Shown: piece after piece, positions 8,468 to 19,461 of the stretch | How the letters are laid out: each line of letters begins with the position of its first letter | Position numbering within the stretch: position 1 is the stretch's first letter | Assembly (NCBI RefSeq): GCF_019635515.1 | Contig: NZ_JAHBZI010000001.1 | Span: 930,001 to 994,000 of the forward strand | DNA length: 64,000 nt | Source: Sphingomonas sp. | GTDB lineage: Bacteria > Pseudomonadota > Alphaproteobacteria > Sphingomonadales > Sphingomonadaceae | Direction of reading: 5' to 3' | Translations under genes and position numbers: made by a program | Notes under the pieces: generated by a model | The model's input: the letters and a program-made list of their open reading frames with translations, nothing else | The model's database searches: none | Told to the model about the DNA's origin: nothing

Positions 8468-8843
8468 TGGCCGCCCGGAAACCCAGCCCGCGATCCGCGT
8501 CAGCGCGATGCCGGCCGATGCCAACGCCTATGGCGACATTTTCGGCGGCTGGCTGATCGGACAGATGGATCTGGCGGCGGGTCTCGTCGCCTCGCGCAAG
8601 TCGAAGGGGCGCGCGGTCACCATCGCGATGGACGGCATGCAATTCCACGCGCCCGTCCATGTCGGCGATGAGGTTTCGGTCTATGCCCATATCGTCAGGG
8701 TCGGCCGCTCCTCGATGCTGATCGCTGTCGAGGCCTGGCGCCGCGACCGCAATGGTGAGGATGTGCAAAAGGTGACCGAGGCGAGCTTCACCTTCGTCGC
8801 GATCGATGAAAACAGGAAACCCCGTCCCGTAGAGGCGGCGTAA
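8460..8843 (+). CDS. Hotdog-fold acyl-CoA thioesterase (YciA/ACOT type)
   Basis: The 127-residue protein shows the acyl-CoA hydrolase hotdog pattern: P.DANAYGDIFGGWLIGQMDLAAG with the conserved N, D and G-G-W positions, the central helix, and the strand FHAPVHVGDEVSVYA. It hydrolyses acyl-CoA to free acid and CoA. The ATG at 8460 is chosen because it gives the family's N-terminus and an 8-base overlap with the upstream gene. Its place between pdhC and lpdA suggests a role in acetyl/acyl-CoA balance, which is inference. Confidence 0.85.
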   Translation: MADGRPETQPAIRVSAMPADANAYGDIFGGWLIGQMDLAAGLVASRKSKGRAVTIAMDGMQFHAPVHVGDEVSVYAHIVRVGRSSMLIAVEAWRRDRNGEDVQKVTEASFTFVAIDENRKPRPVEAA

Positions 8844-8850
8844 GAAGGAA

Positions 8851-10257
8851 ATGTCCGTGGCTGAAACCTACGATCTCATCGTCCTCGGCTCCGGGCCGGG
8901 CGGCTATGTCGCGGCGATCCGCGCGGCGCAGCTCGGCATGAAGACCGCGATCGTCGAGCGCGAGAATCTCGGCGGCATCTGCCTCAACTGGGGCTGTATC
9001 CCGACCAAGGCGCTGCTGCGCTCGGCCGAGATCTTCCATTACATGCAGCACGCCAAGGACTACGGGCTCGCCGCCGAAAAGATCAGCGCGGACCTGGAGG
9101 CGGTCGTCAAGCGCTCGCGCGGCGTCGCCAAGCAGCTCAATCAGGGCGTCACGCACCTGATGAAGAAGAACAAGATCACGGTCCACATGGGCACCGGCAA
9201 GCTCACCGGCAAAGGCAAGCTGAGCGTCACCGACAAGGACGGCAAGGCGAACGAGCTGACCGCCAAGAACATCATCCTCGCCACCGGCGCCCGCGCCCGC
9301 GACCTGCCCAATCTGCCCGCCGACGGCAAGCGCGTCTGGACCTATCGCCATGCGATGACTCCGGCCGAGATGCCGGGCAAGCTGCTGGTGATCGGATCGG
9401 GCGCGATCGGGATCGAGTTCGCGTCCTTTTATAACGACATGGGCGCGGACGTGACCGTTGTCGAGATGATGGACCGGATCGTCCCCGTCGAGGATGCCGA
9501 TGTCTCCGCCTTCCTCGAAAAGTCGCTGACCAAGCAGGGCATGAAGATCAAGACGAGCGCGAAGATCGACAAGATCGAAGCCGGCGCGTCGGGCGTGAAG
9601 GCCAGCATCTCCGGCAAGGATGGCAAGGCCGAGACCACCGAGTTCAGCCATGTGATCGTCGCGATCGGCATCCTGCCCAATACCGAGGATCTCGGGCTCA
9701 AGGAACTGGGCGTGAAGGTCAATGACCGCGGCTTCCTCGAGACCGGTCCGGACTGCAAGACCAATGTCGATGGCCTCTACGCCATCGGCGACATCATCGC
9801 GCCGCCCTGGCTCGCGCACAAGGCCAGCCATGAAGGCGTCATCGCGGTCGAGGCGATTGCCGGCAACCATCCGCATGCGATGGATCCGCGCAACATCCCG
9901 GGCTGCACCTATTGCCACCCGCAGATCGCCAGCGTCGGATTGACCGAAGCCAAGGCCAAGGAGGCTGGTTACGAGGTCAAGGTCGGCAGCTTCCCCTTCA
10001 TCGGCAACGGCAAGGCGATCGCGCTGGGCGAAGCGGAAGGCTTCATCAAGACGGTGTTCGACGGCAAGACCGGCGAGCTGCTCGGCGCGCACATGATCGG
10101 CGCCGAAGTGACCGAGCTGATCCAGGGCTACACCATCGGCAAGACGCTCGAGACCACCGAGGCAGAACTGATGGAAACGGTGTTCCCCCACCCGACGCTC
10201 TCCGAGATGATGCACGAGAGCGTGCTCGGGGCTTATGGGAAGGCACTGCATATCTGA
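8851..10257 (+). CDS. lpdA: Dihydrolipoyl dehydrogenase (E3)
   Basis: The 468-residue flavoprotein has an N-terminal FAD motif (GSGPGGYVAAIRAAQLG), the redox disulfide C44-x4-C49 in CLNWGCIPTKALL, and an NAD motif around VIGSGAIGIEFASFYNDMG. The C-terminal dimer domain carries HPHPTLSE-type catalytic His-Glu (FPHPTLSEMMHE). It reoxidises dihydrolipoamide with NAD+. Length matches the family. It lies seven bases after the thioesterase gene and closes the pdhC-lpdA operon. Confidence 0.95.
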   Translation: MSVAETYDLIVLGSGPGGYVAAIRAAQLGMKTAIVERENLGGICLNWGCIPTKALLRSAEIFHYMQHAKDYGLAAEKISADLEAVVKRSRGVAKQLNQGVTHLMKKNKITVHMGTGKLTGKGKLSVTDKDGKANELTAKNIILATGARARDLPNLPADGKRVWTYRHAMTPAEMPGKLLVIGSGAIGIEFASFYNDMGADVTVVEMMDRIVPVEDADVSAFLEKSLTKQGMKIKTSAKIDKIEAGASGVKASISGKDGKAETTEFSHVIVAIGILPNTEDLGLKELGVKVNDRGFLETGPDCKTNVDGLYAIGDIIAPPWLAHKASHEGVIAVEAIAGNHPHAMDPRNIPGCTYCHPQIASVGLTEAKAKEAGYEVKVGSFPFIGNGKAIALGEAEGFIKTVFDGKTGELLGAHMIGAEVTELIQGYTIGKTLETTEAELMETVFPHPTLSEMMHESVLGAYGKALHI

Positions 10258-10268
10258 GGAGAGCGCCC

Positions 10269-10877
10269 GTGACCGACCTGCGCGTAAGCTTCCCCACGCC
10301 CTGCGACGAGAAATGGGAGGCGATGAAGCCCTCTGGCTGCAACCGGGTCTGCGCGCGATGCGACAAGGTCATCCACGATCTGTCACAATACGAACTGGAG
10401 GAAGCCGAGGCGTTGCTCCGCCGCGCTCCGGACAGCTGCGTTCGTGCGCGTATCGATGCGGATGGTGTGGTCGCAGTGAAGCGCGGAGGCGGCATGCGGC
10501 GGATGGTGATTGCTGCCGGCGCCTCGGCAGGCCTGCTCGCAAGCCAGCCTGCATTGGCAGGGCAGGATCGCCCCAAGGGTGCGATTTCGGGCGACGTGAT
10601 GACATATGGCTTTCGCACCAAGGTCACGGCCACAGACACGAGCGGCAATTCGTACCGCACGACATCGAAAGCCAACGGCAAATACAAGCTCAAGCACCTG
10701 CCCGCCGGCACCTACACGCTGACCTTCGTTCCCGATTGCGGGGATAGCTGGACGGTCGAAAACGTGATTGTCGCGAGCAGCGAGATCGCGGCGCCGAAGA
10801 GCCCTGACGAGAGCGGATGCATCATCGTCGGCAAGATGCTGATCGACGGCGGCGCGCCCGATCCCAAGCGCGTTTAG
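10269..10877 (+). CDS. Protein with N-terminal Cys motif and carboxypeptidase-like regulatory domain
   Basis: The 202-residue product starts at a GTG preceded by GGAG. Residues 1-60 contain four cysteines in C-x-x-KW-x-x-M...C-x3-C-x2-C-x3-IHDL, reminiscent of a Cys motif I know from Bacteroidetes proteins. A hydrophobic Ala/Gly segment (about 78-97) could be a membrane helix, and the C-terminal part (about 105-185) is a beta-sandwich like CarboxypepD_reg domains (KANGKYKLKHLPAGTYTLTF). With 11 bases to lpdA it may be read through from that operon. Function is unknown. Confidence 0.55.
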   Translation: MTDLRVSFPTPCDEKWEAMKPSGCNRVCARCDKVIHDLSQYELEEAEALLRRAPDSCVRARIDADGVVAVKRGGGMRRMVIAAGASAGLLASQPALAGQDRPKGAISGDVMTYGFRTKVTATDTSGNSYRTTSKANGKYKLKHLPAGTYTLTFVPDCGDSWTVENVIVASSEIAAPKSPDESGCIIVGKMLIDGGAPDPKRV

Positions 10878-10939
10878 CTTCGGTGCAGGCCGGTCTGGAT
10901 CTCGCGGAACGTCCGGCGCGCGGTACGGGTTGAGTCGCC

Positions 10940-11284
10940 ATGCCCGCCAAGGATGATCACGACGCCGTCTACCGCGCCTTTCACGATGCGGTGAACATGG
11001 CGCCCGCCGAGATCGAGGATTGGCTCGATACCGAGGAGAGCAGACAGGTCGGCTTCAAGCGGCCGGGCGCAACCGAGAGCGTCGGCCACGCCTCGGGCCG
11101 GCGGATCGTCCAGATATTGCGGACCCGGAAGGCCGAGCTAGACGGCGGCGACTATGCGCACATGCGCAAGGTGGTCGGCTTCGTGAAGCGGCATTGCGGG
11201 CAGGGGCCGCATGACGAGTTCCGCGTTCCCACCTCACGCTGGCGCTACTCGCTGATGAACTGGGGGCATGACCCGCTCAAATGA
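10940..11284 (+). CDS. DUF3140 family protein
   Basis: The 114-residue protein matches the DUF3140 pattern: an N-terminal helix with NMAPAEIEDWLDTEESRQVG, then SVGHASGRRIVQIL and a C-terminal WRYSLMNWGHDPLK. The family has been annotated as DNA-binding, without a clear role that I can cite. A GGAAC (10906) with GGTT 17 bases later (10928) is a near-match to the general-stress promoter, but it would put the RNA start almost on the ATG. Confidence 0.75.
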   Translation: MPAKDDHDAVYRAFHDAVNMAPAEIEDWLDTEESRQVGFKRPGATESVGHASGRRIVQILRTRKAELDGGDYAHMRKVVGFVKRHCGQGPHDEFRVPTSRWRYSLMNWGHDPLK

Positions 11285-11335
11285 CTGATCCAGATTAGCT
11301 CGCTGATTTTATTGTGTTTCCGGACAGTCCTCGCC

Positions 11336-11360
11336 GGAACGGTGCCCTCGATATGGCGTT
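11336..11360 (+). promoter_or_regulatory. Putative EcfG-type general-stress promoter
   Basis: GGAAC at 11336-11340 and CGTT at 11357-11360 are 16 bases apart, a perfect match to the EcfG pattern. The predicted RNA start near 11368 is about 19 bases before the DUF4142 lipoprotein ATG, with the AGAGGAGAT ribosome site inside that leader. Confidence 0.55.
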
Positions 11361-11386
11361 GGGCCACGATCAGAGGAGATATCTGC

Positions 11387-11962
11387 ATGCATAGGAACCT
11401 GATCGCTCTCGGTCTTGCCCCCGCCCTCGCGCTCGGTGCCTGCGGCGGCGACAAGACCAACAATACCGTCACCACCATGGAAAGCCCGGTGCCCATGGAA
11501 AATATGGACATGGACAATGCGATGGTGACGGGCGAGGCGGCCTCGCCCGGCCAGGCATTCGCCAACACCGCCGGCGCCAGCGACTGGTACGAAGTCGAGG
11601 CCGGCAAGCTCGCCAAGGAAAAGGCCACCAGCCAGGCGCTCAAGGATTTCGGAGCGATGATGGAGAAGGCCCACACCGAATCGACCGCCAAGCTCAAGGC
11701 CGCGGCGGCCAAGGCCAATCCGGCGATCACGCCCAACCCCGCGCTCAACGCCGAGCAGGAAGCCAATCTCGCGACACTGCGCGATGCGACCGGCGCGGAC
11801 TTCGACACCGCCTACAAGTCGCAGCAGGTCGTGGCGCACGAGAAGGCGCTGGCGGCGATGAAGGATTATGCGGCGAACGGCGACGTTCCCGAACTCAAGG
11901 CGTTCGCATCGAACACCGTCAAGGTCGTCCAGATGCACCTCGACAGGATCAAGGGCATGTAG
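11387..11962 (+). CDS. DUF4142 secreted lipoprotein
   Basis: The 191-residue product has a lipoprotein signal peptide ending in LGACGG (lipidated Cys about residue 19), a Met/Asn/Thr-rich linker, and a helical DUF4142 domain (about 60-190) of ferritin-like helices. The family is periplasmic and often stress-induced in alphaproteobacteria; its biochemical role is not known to me. The start at 11387 follows AGAGGAGAT. It has its own EcfG-like promoter and a strong terminator just downstream. Confidence 0.8.
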   Translation: MHRNLIALGLAPALALGACGGDKTNNTVTTMESPVPMENMDMDNAMVTGEAASPGQAFANTAGASDWYEVEAGKLAKEKATSQALKDFGAMMEKAHTESTAKLKAAAAKANPAITPNPALNAEQEANLATLRDATGADFDTAYKSQQVVAHEKALAAMKDYAANGDVPELKAFASNTVKVVQMHLDRIKGM

Positions 11963-11983
11963 GCTCCGGATCACGTCCGAAGG

Positions 11984-12024
11984 AAAAGGCCGCGCTCCCG
12001 GTGAGGGAACGCGGCCTTTCTTTA
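11984..12024. terminator. Rho-independent terminator, probably bidirectional
   Basis: AAAAGGCCGCGCTCCC and GGGAACGCGGCCTTTC form a long GC-rich stem with T-runs on both strands. It sits between the convergent DUF4142 gene and the bactofilin gene, so it can serve both. Confidence 0.8.
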
Positions 12025-12042
12025 TCGGCTAGAGCGTCTGGC

Positions 12043-12546
12043 TCAGGCCGCGTGTTCGTTGGCCGCTGTCGGATAGGGCGGCGTGACCTCCACCGGGCGC
12101 GGGCCGGCGGCGGGAGCAGCCGGCGCGGCCTGCTGCTGTTGCTGGATCGTGCTCATATGCTTGAGACGCCCGTCGATATGGCCGCCATTCTCGATGGTGA
12201 TGTTCTCATATTCGACATCGCCGCTGATCTTCGCTGAACGCTCGACGGTCAGGTTGCGAACGCGGACGGTGCCTTCGACCGCACCGGCGATGCGGGCGAC
12301 CTCGGCGGTGACGCTGCCGAAGATCTGGCTCTCGGCGCCCTGCGCCAAGCTGCCGCAATTGACATCGCCTTCGACGCGGCCGTCGATGTGGAGATCCGAG
12401 CTTGCCGTCACATTGCCGGTGACGATCACGTCGGGCCCGAGCACCGAGAACATGCCGCGCTTGGCGCCGCCCGTCTGGGCCGGCGGAGCCGGCGGCGGCA
12501 TTGCCGGACGCTCGTCACGACCGCGGCCACGATTACTATTGAACAT
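12043..12546 (-). CDS. Bactofilin-family cytoskeletal protein
   Basis: The 167-residue product has a Pro-rich N-terminus, a beta-helical bactofilin core (about 35-125, repeats such as VTGNVTASSDLHIDGRVEGD and VERSAKISGDVEYENITIENG), and a disordered Gln/Ala/Pro tail. Bactofilins polymerise at the membrane and place cell-wall or polar machinery. The ATG overlaps the stop of the upstream gene (TAATG), so the start at 12546 is preferred over an in-frame ATG 15 bases upstream. Confidence 0.88.
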   Translation of the reverse strand: MFNSNRGRGRDERPAMPPPAPPAQTGGAKRGMFSVLGPDVIVTGNVTASSDLHIDGRVEGDVNCGSLAQGAESQIFGSVTAEVARIAGAVEGTVRVRNLTVERSAKISGDVEYENITIENGGHIDGRLKHMSTIQQQQQAAPAAPAAGPRPVEVTPPYPTAANEHAA

Positions 12547-13139
12547 TACGCTGCTCCCCAAGACCCGGATTCGGAGTTCCCTCCCACTCGATTAGCATAG
12601 CTTGCACGGGGGTGCAGAGGCCAGATTTCTTCGAGCCGTTCCATAGAGGGATTATCGTTGGCCGCCGCGAGCACCGAACCGCGCATCGAAACCCAGGCGA
12701 TTGCGGGGATCGTTGCGCAGGCGAAAGCGCCGATAAGCGGGTTCGCCGCGATGGCGGTCAGCATCGCCAGCGCGCCGCCGAGTACGGCCAGCGCTGGCAG
12801 GCATGCGCCCGAATCGGACTGAACGCGGCGAATCACCAGCAATGCGGGCACCAGCAAAGCTGCCGCGCCGATCGTTGGAATTGAAAGCGTGAGGATGGAT
12901 GCGGGCAGGGCGACACCCACCCAGCCTGATGCTCCCGCCGGTGTCACGCGCGTCCGCGCCACATGCCAGGCGAGCATCCCGGCGCACCCGGCTAGCAATA
13001 GCCCGAGCCCGCCCCAGCCGAACAGCGGCGTCACACCCGGCAGCGCCGGCCCGGCCAGCCCGAACGCGAGCGTAGCCGCCGCCGCGCCCAGCGCGGTGAG
13101 CGGTCTTTGCCAGCGGCCAAGCGGGTTGCGCACGATCAT
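12546..13139 (-). CDS. Multi-pass membrane protein, unknown
   Basis: The 197-residue product has about five hydrophobic segments (near 13-33, 40-60, 72-98, 108-130, 133-150) and a soluble C-terminus. I do not recognise the family. Its stop codon overlaps the bactofilin start by one base, so the two genes form a translationally coupled pair and may act together at the envelope. It is divergent from the str operon. Confidence 0.6.
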   Translation of the reverse strand: MIVRNPLGRWQRPLTALGAAAATLAFGLAGPALPGVTPLFGWGGLGLLLAGCAGMLAWHVARTRVTPAGASGWVGVALPASILTLSIPTIGAAALLVPALLVIRRVQSDSGACLPALAVLGGALAMLTAIAANPLIGAFACATIPAIAWVSMRGSVLAAANDNPSMERLEEIWPLHPRASYANRVGGNSESGSWGAA

Positions 13140-13208
13140 CCGCGCAGCCTAGCGGAGGAGGCGTTGACGCATCCTTATCCGGGCGGGAGATTCTCCGGGG
13201 AGGGGCGG

Positions 13209-13237
13209 TTGACCATATCGGGCCTCGCCGCTATAGG
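13209..13237 (+). promoter_or_regulatory. Sigma-70 promoter of the str operon
   Basis: TTGACC (13209-13214) and TATAGG (13232-13237) are separated by exactly 17 bases. The predicted start near 13244 gives an RNA leader of about 170 bases before rpsL. Confidence 0.6.
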
Positions 13238-13313
13238 CGCCACCGTCTCGAAGCGTGCCGGCTATGGCCGTGGCCGCATCGCGACAAGAGCTGAACGTTG
13301 CTGGAAACGCAAT

Positions 13314-13346
13314 GGCCCGGGGGGTCAAGGACACCCGGGGCCTTTT
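13314..13346 (+). terminator. Terminator-like hairpin in the rpsL leader (candidate attenuator)
   Basis: GGCCCGGGGGGT and ACACCCGGGGCC pair at 10 of 12 positions around a short loop and are followed directly by TTTT. It lies inside the leader of the str operon, after its promoter and 68 bases before rpsL, so it may end some transcripts early. Confidence 0.55.
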
Positions 13347-13413
13347 CGTATTCTCTCTTGTTCCAGCAAAGTAACCTCCGGATTTTCCGGGCAACATAAG
13401 GTGAAGGGCTTTC

Positions 13414-13785
13414 ATGCCGACGATTAACCAGCTGGTCCGCAAGGGCCGCGAACCGCAGAAGGCCAAGAGCAAGGTCCCTGCGATGGAGCAGAACCCGCAG
13501 AAGCGTGGCGTTTGCACGCGCGTCTATACGACGACTCCGAAGAAGCCGAACTCGGCGCTCCGCAAGGTTGCCAAGGTTCGCCTGACCAACCAGCGCGAAG
13601 TCATCAGCTATATCCCGGGCGAAGGTCACAACCTTCAGGAGCACTCGGTGGTGCTGATCCGCGGCGGCCGCGTTCGCGATCTTCCCGGCGTTCGCTATCA
13701 CGTCCTGCGCGGCGTTCTCGATACCCAGGGTGTCAAGGACCGCAAGCAGTCGCGTTCGAAGTACGGCGCCAAGCGTCCCAAATAA
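13414..13785 (+). CDS. rpsL: 30S ribosomal protein S12
   Basis: S12 (123 residues; E. coli 124) sits at the decoding centre of the 30S subunit and helps control accuracy. The conserved loop [13 protein letters not shown] with K43 is intact. Position 88 in [13 protein letters not shown] is arginine (codon at 13675-13677), where E. coli has lysine. K88R is a known streptomycin-resistance change in other bacteria, so natural tolerance is possible. It is the first gene of the str operon, 57 bases before rpsG. Confidence 0.98.
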   Translation: MPTINQLVRKGREPQKAKSKVPAMEQNPQKRGVCTRVYTTTPKKPNSALRKVAKVRLTNQREVISYIPGEGHNLQEHSVVLIRGGRVRDLPGVRYHVLRGVLDTQGVKDRKQSRSKYGAKRPK

Positions 13786-13842
13786 GCCAAAGTAAGCCCC
13801 GGACGGGTTCCGGATCGGCTGAAGTTTAGAAGGAAATTCAAG

Positions 13843-14313
13843 ATGGCACGTCGTCGTCGTCCCGAGAAGCGGGAAATCCTGCCTGATCCCGTTTATGGTG
13901 ATGAGGTTCTCTCCAAGTTCATGAATTCGGTGATGCTGGACGGCAAGAAGTCCGTCGCCGAGAACATCGTCTATTCGGCGCTCGAAACCGTCGAGCAGCG
14001 CGCCAAGCGCGAGCCGATCGGCGTGTTCCATGATGCGCTGAACAACATCAAGCCAGGCATCGAAGTCCGCTCGCGCCGCGTCGGCGGTGCGACCTATCAG
14101 GTTCCGGTCGAAGTGCGCCCCGAGCGCGCCCAGGCGCTGGCGATCCGCTGGCTGATCTCGTCCGCGCGCAACCGCAGCGAGCACACCATGTCGGCCCGTC
14201 TGTCGGGTGAACTGCTCGACGCCGCCAACAATCGCGGCAACGCGGTGAAGAAGCGCGAAGACACGCACCGCATGGCGGAAGCGAACCGCGCGTTCAGCCA
14301 CTACCGCTGGTAA
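13843..14313 (+). CDS. rpsG: 30S ribosomal protein S7
   Basis: S7 (156 residues, the common short form) nucleates assembly of the 30S head by binding the 3' major domain of 16S rRNA and touches the E-site tRNA. The N-terminus [16 protein letters not shown] and the helical core ending in [11 protein letters not shown] are typical. AGAAGGAAA precedes the ATG. In E. coli S7 represses its own operon; no comparable site was recognised here. Confidence 0.98.
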   Translation: MARRRRPEKREILPDPVYGDEVLSKFMNSVMLDGKKSVAENIVYSALETVEQRAKREPIGVFHDALNNIKPGIEVRSRRVGGATYQVPVEVRPERAQALAIRWLISSARNRSEHTMSARLSGELLDAANNRGNAVKKREDTHRMAEANRAFSHYRW

Positions 14314-14378
14314 AAAACATAACTACATTCTGGGGAGCCGGAACGTCCGGCTCTCCAAATCCTTAAGGAACCACGATC

Positions 14379-16472
<2,094 letters not shown>

Positions 16473-16564
16473 GGGCTGGCGCTAGAGGAAATAGGTCGCT
16501 AAGGGGCCGCGTTCGCGTGGCGCCCTGACCGGCCGCGAAATTGAATTCAGAAGGTAGGAAACCA

Positions 16565-17761
<1,197 letters not shown>

Positions 17762-17788
17762 GCTTCACCCTTTAGGGTTGAGTTCGAA

Positions 17789-17823
17789 GGCCCGGTCTCC
17801 CGCAGGGGAGGCCGGGCTTTTCG
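17789..17823 (+). terminator. Terminator of the str operon
   Basis: GGCCCGGTCTCCC, a three-base loop, then GGGGAGGCCGGGC followed by TTTT. It begins 28 bases after the tuf stop. Confidence 0.85.
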
Positions 17824-17852
17824 TTTGCCTGGCACGCGCCACGCGAGAGCGT

Positions 17853-17883
17853 TTGACTCTTAAATCTACATATGTTGTATATT
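17853..17883 (+). promoter_or_regulatory. Promoter with PadR-like dyad
   Basis: TTGACT (17853-17858) is followed at 17 bases by TGTATA (17876) or at 19 bases by TATATT (17878). A dyad TACA-N5-TGTA (17867-17879) covers the -10 region and looks like a PadR operator. The ATG of padR at 17889 is so close that the mRNA may be leaderless. Confidence 0.45.
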
Positions 17884-17888
17884 GCGCC

Positions 17889-18191
17889 ATGCCCCGTGAC
17901 CGTCAGCCCTCGAAGCAGATGCGACTGGTTCTCGCCGCGCTGTCCGCGCAGGCGCGGCAATGGCGGCACGGCTATGACCTGATGAAGGAAACCGGCCTGC
18001 TGTCGGGTACGCTCTATCCGCTGTTGATGCGGATGACCGACAACGGGGTGGTGGAAGCCGAATGGCGCGAGCCGGTGCAGCCCGGACGTCCGGCACGGCA
18101 CGCCTACCGCCTGACCGCGAAGGGGTTGGCGCTCGCGCTGGAGCTGGAGAAAGTTGATCCGCTTCCGGCCGCGAAGGCGTCGCTCGCGTGA
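17889..18191 (+). CDS. PadR-family transcriptional regulator
   Basis: The 100-residue protein is a short PadR-type winged helix: the recognition part reads KETGLLSGTLYPLLMRMTDNGVVEAEW, and the wing lies in GRPARHAYRLTAKG. PadR proteins repress their own and neighbouring genes in response to small molecules. The gene overlaps the next by four bases (GTGA), giving a three-gene unit inserted between the str and S10 clusters. The dyad over its own -10 suggests autorepression. Confidence 0.82.
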   Translation: MPRDRQPSKQMRLVLAALSAQARQWRHGYDLMKETGLLSGTLYPLLMRMTDNGVVEAEWREPVQPGRPARHAYRLTAKGLALALELEKVDPLPAAKASLA

Positions 18192-18805
18192 CCGTGCTTC
18201 TGTCCCGCGCCTTGATGGTCATGGCGGTCCGCTGCCTCGGCGAGCACCGGCGCGAATGGGGCCTGGCGATGGAGGCCGAGTTCGACGCGGCGTGGCGCGA
18301 TGGACAGCCGCTGCGCTTCGCGATCGGGTGTCTGCTGGGTGCGTTGCGCGAACTGCCGCATCATGAATCCGGCCGGTTCGCGCTTTGGAGCCATGCGCTC
18401 GCATTGGGGCTGATGGTGCCGATCGCCACCGGACTGATCTTCGGCGTGCTGTTTGATTTCCCCTATTCCTATCTGATGCAGATGCAGGCGATGAGCCTGC
18501 CGAAGGGCAATGGCGATGCCGCCATGTTCCTGCACGAGGCCAATCGTGCGGCGTTGCCTTCGCTGGCGCTCCTGATCGTCTTCCTGGGCGTGGGCCACCT
18601 CCGCATCGCCTGGGACATGCTGGAACGCGATTGGGCGCGGGTGGCGGTGGCGGCGCGGGCCAATGCGGCGATCACCGCGACGCTGGCGGTGTTCACCGGA
18701 CTGGTTTTCTCCAGCACCCTGCCGGTTCTTATCCAGGTGACGGCGTTGGCGGTCGAACTGACGGTGATCGGGTTGATGGCGCGCTGGGCCAGTCGCCTTG
18801 CATGA
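18188..18805 (+). CDS. Membrane protein of the PadR unit, unknown
   Basis: The 205-residue product begins at a GTG overlapping the padR stop. It has an amphipathic N-terminus, a conserved-looking EHRREWGLAMEAEFDAA segment, and about four hydrophobic helices (near 62-82, 115-135, 148-172, 178-198). I do not recognise its family beyond similarity to small membrane proteins often encoded beside PadR regulators in alphaproteobacteria. It overlaps the following gene by four bases (ATGA). Confidence 0.55.
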   Translation: MTVLLSRALMVMAVRCLGEHRREWGLAMEAEFDAAWRDGQPLRFAIGCLLGALRELPHHESGRFALWSHALALGLMVPIATGLIFGVLFDFPYSYLMQMQAMSLPKGNGDAAMFLHEANRAALPSLALLIVFLGVGHLRIAWDMLERDWARVAVAARANAAITATLAVFTGLVFSSTLPVLIQVTALAVELTVIGLMARWASRLA

Positions 18806-19329
18806 TCGGCCGGGAGTCCTCGGGGCTTGCGGCCTGCGCGCTTGGAATCATGGCGGCGGTGCTGGTCGCCGGCCATGATTCACCGCCGCCGCCGCCCGGG
18901 GCGCTGTTGCTTGGCGCGCTTCCGGTGCAAGGCAGCCTGACCGATGCGTTGCGCGCCGGCTTTACCTATTGCGTGAACACGACCGCCAACAGGCTGCGCT
19001 GCCGCAAGGAGGACGTGACGCTGATGGGGCAGGGGCCATATGGGGCCGCCGTCGATCTGCGCGGGGGCGACGGCCGTGGCGGCTTCCGCCAGCTGACGCT
19101 TTGGAGCAATGACGATCAGGAAGCGGTCTGGACGATCGGCAAGCTGCTCAAGCGGAATGGCTGGTCGCTGTGCCGTACCGGCCCCAGCGAGTTTCGTGGC
19201 GACCAGGAAATCTACACCCGCGCCGGGTCGCCGGTCCGTTTCTCGATCGATATCAGCTATTGGGGCAAGCGCCGGGTGCGGGTTCTGCCCGAGCAGGGCC
19301 AGCCGACCGGCTATTGCTGGTCGCGATGA
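18802..19329 (+). CDS. Exported protein of the PadR unit, unknown
   Basis: The 175-residue product has an N-terminal hydrophobic stretch (about 9-24) that may be a signal or anchor, a short Pro run, and a soluble domain with three cysteines (in YCVNTTANRLRCRKED and LCRTG) plus a C-terminal YCWSR. I cannot assign a family. It ends the PadR three-gene unit, 132 bases before rpsJ. Confidence 0.5.
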   Translation: MIGRESSGLAACALGIMAAVLVAGHDSPPPPPGALLLGALPVQGSLTDALRAGFTYCVNTTANRLRCRKEDVTLMGQGPYGAAVDLRGGDGRGGFRQLTLWSNDDQEAVWTIGKLLKRNGWSLCRTGPSEFRGDQEIYTRAGSPVRFSIDISYWGKRRVRVLPEQGQPTGYCWSR

Positions 19330-19357
19330 GGCGCGCGAAAAAATCCGGGCCGCGGGG

Positions 19358-19386
19358 TTGATTCATTCCGGGCTTCCGAGTAGTGG
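19358..19386 (+). promoter_or_regulatory. Possible promoter of the S10 cluster
   Basis: TTGATT (19358-19363), 17 bases, then TAGTGG (19381-19386). The -10 match is weak. It lies about 75 bases upstream of rpsJ and is the best candidate in the gap. Confidence 0.3.
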
Positions 19387-19461
19387 CCCGCCTCCAGTTT
19401 GAGTTTTGAACAGCAAGAACCCTGTCCAACGGGGTCCGCTCTTTCGCATCGGTAGGAAACC

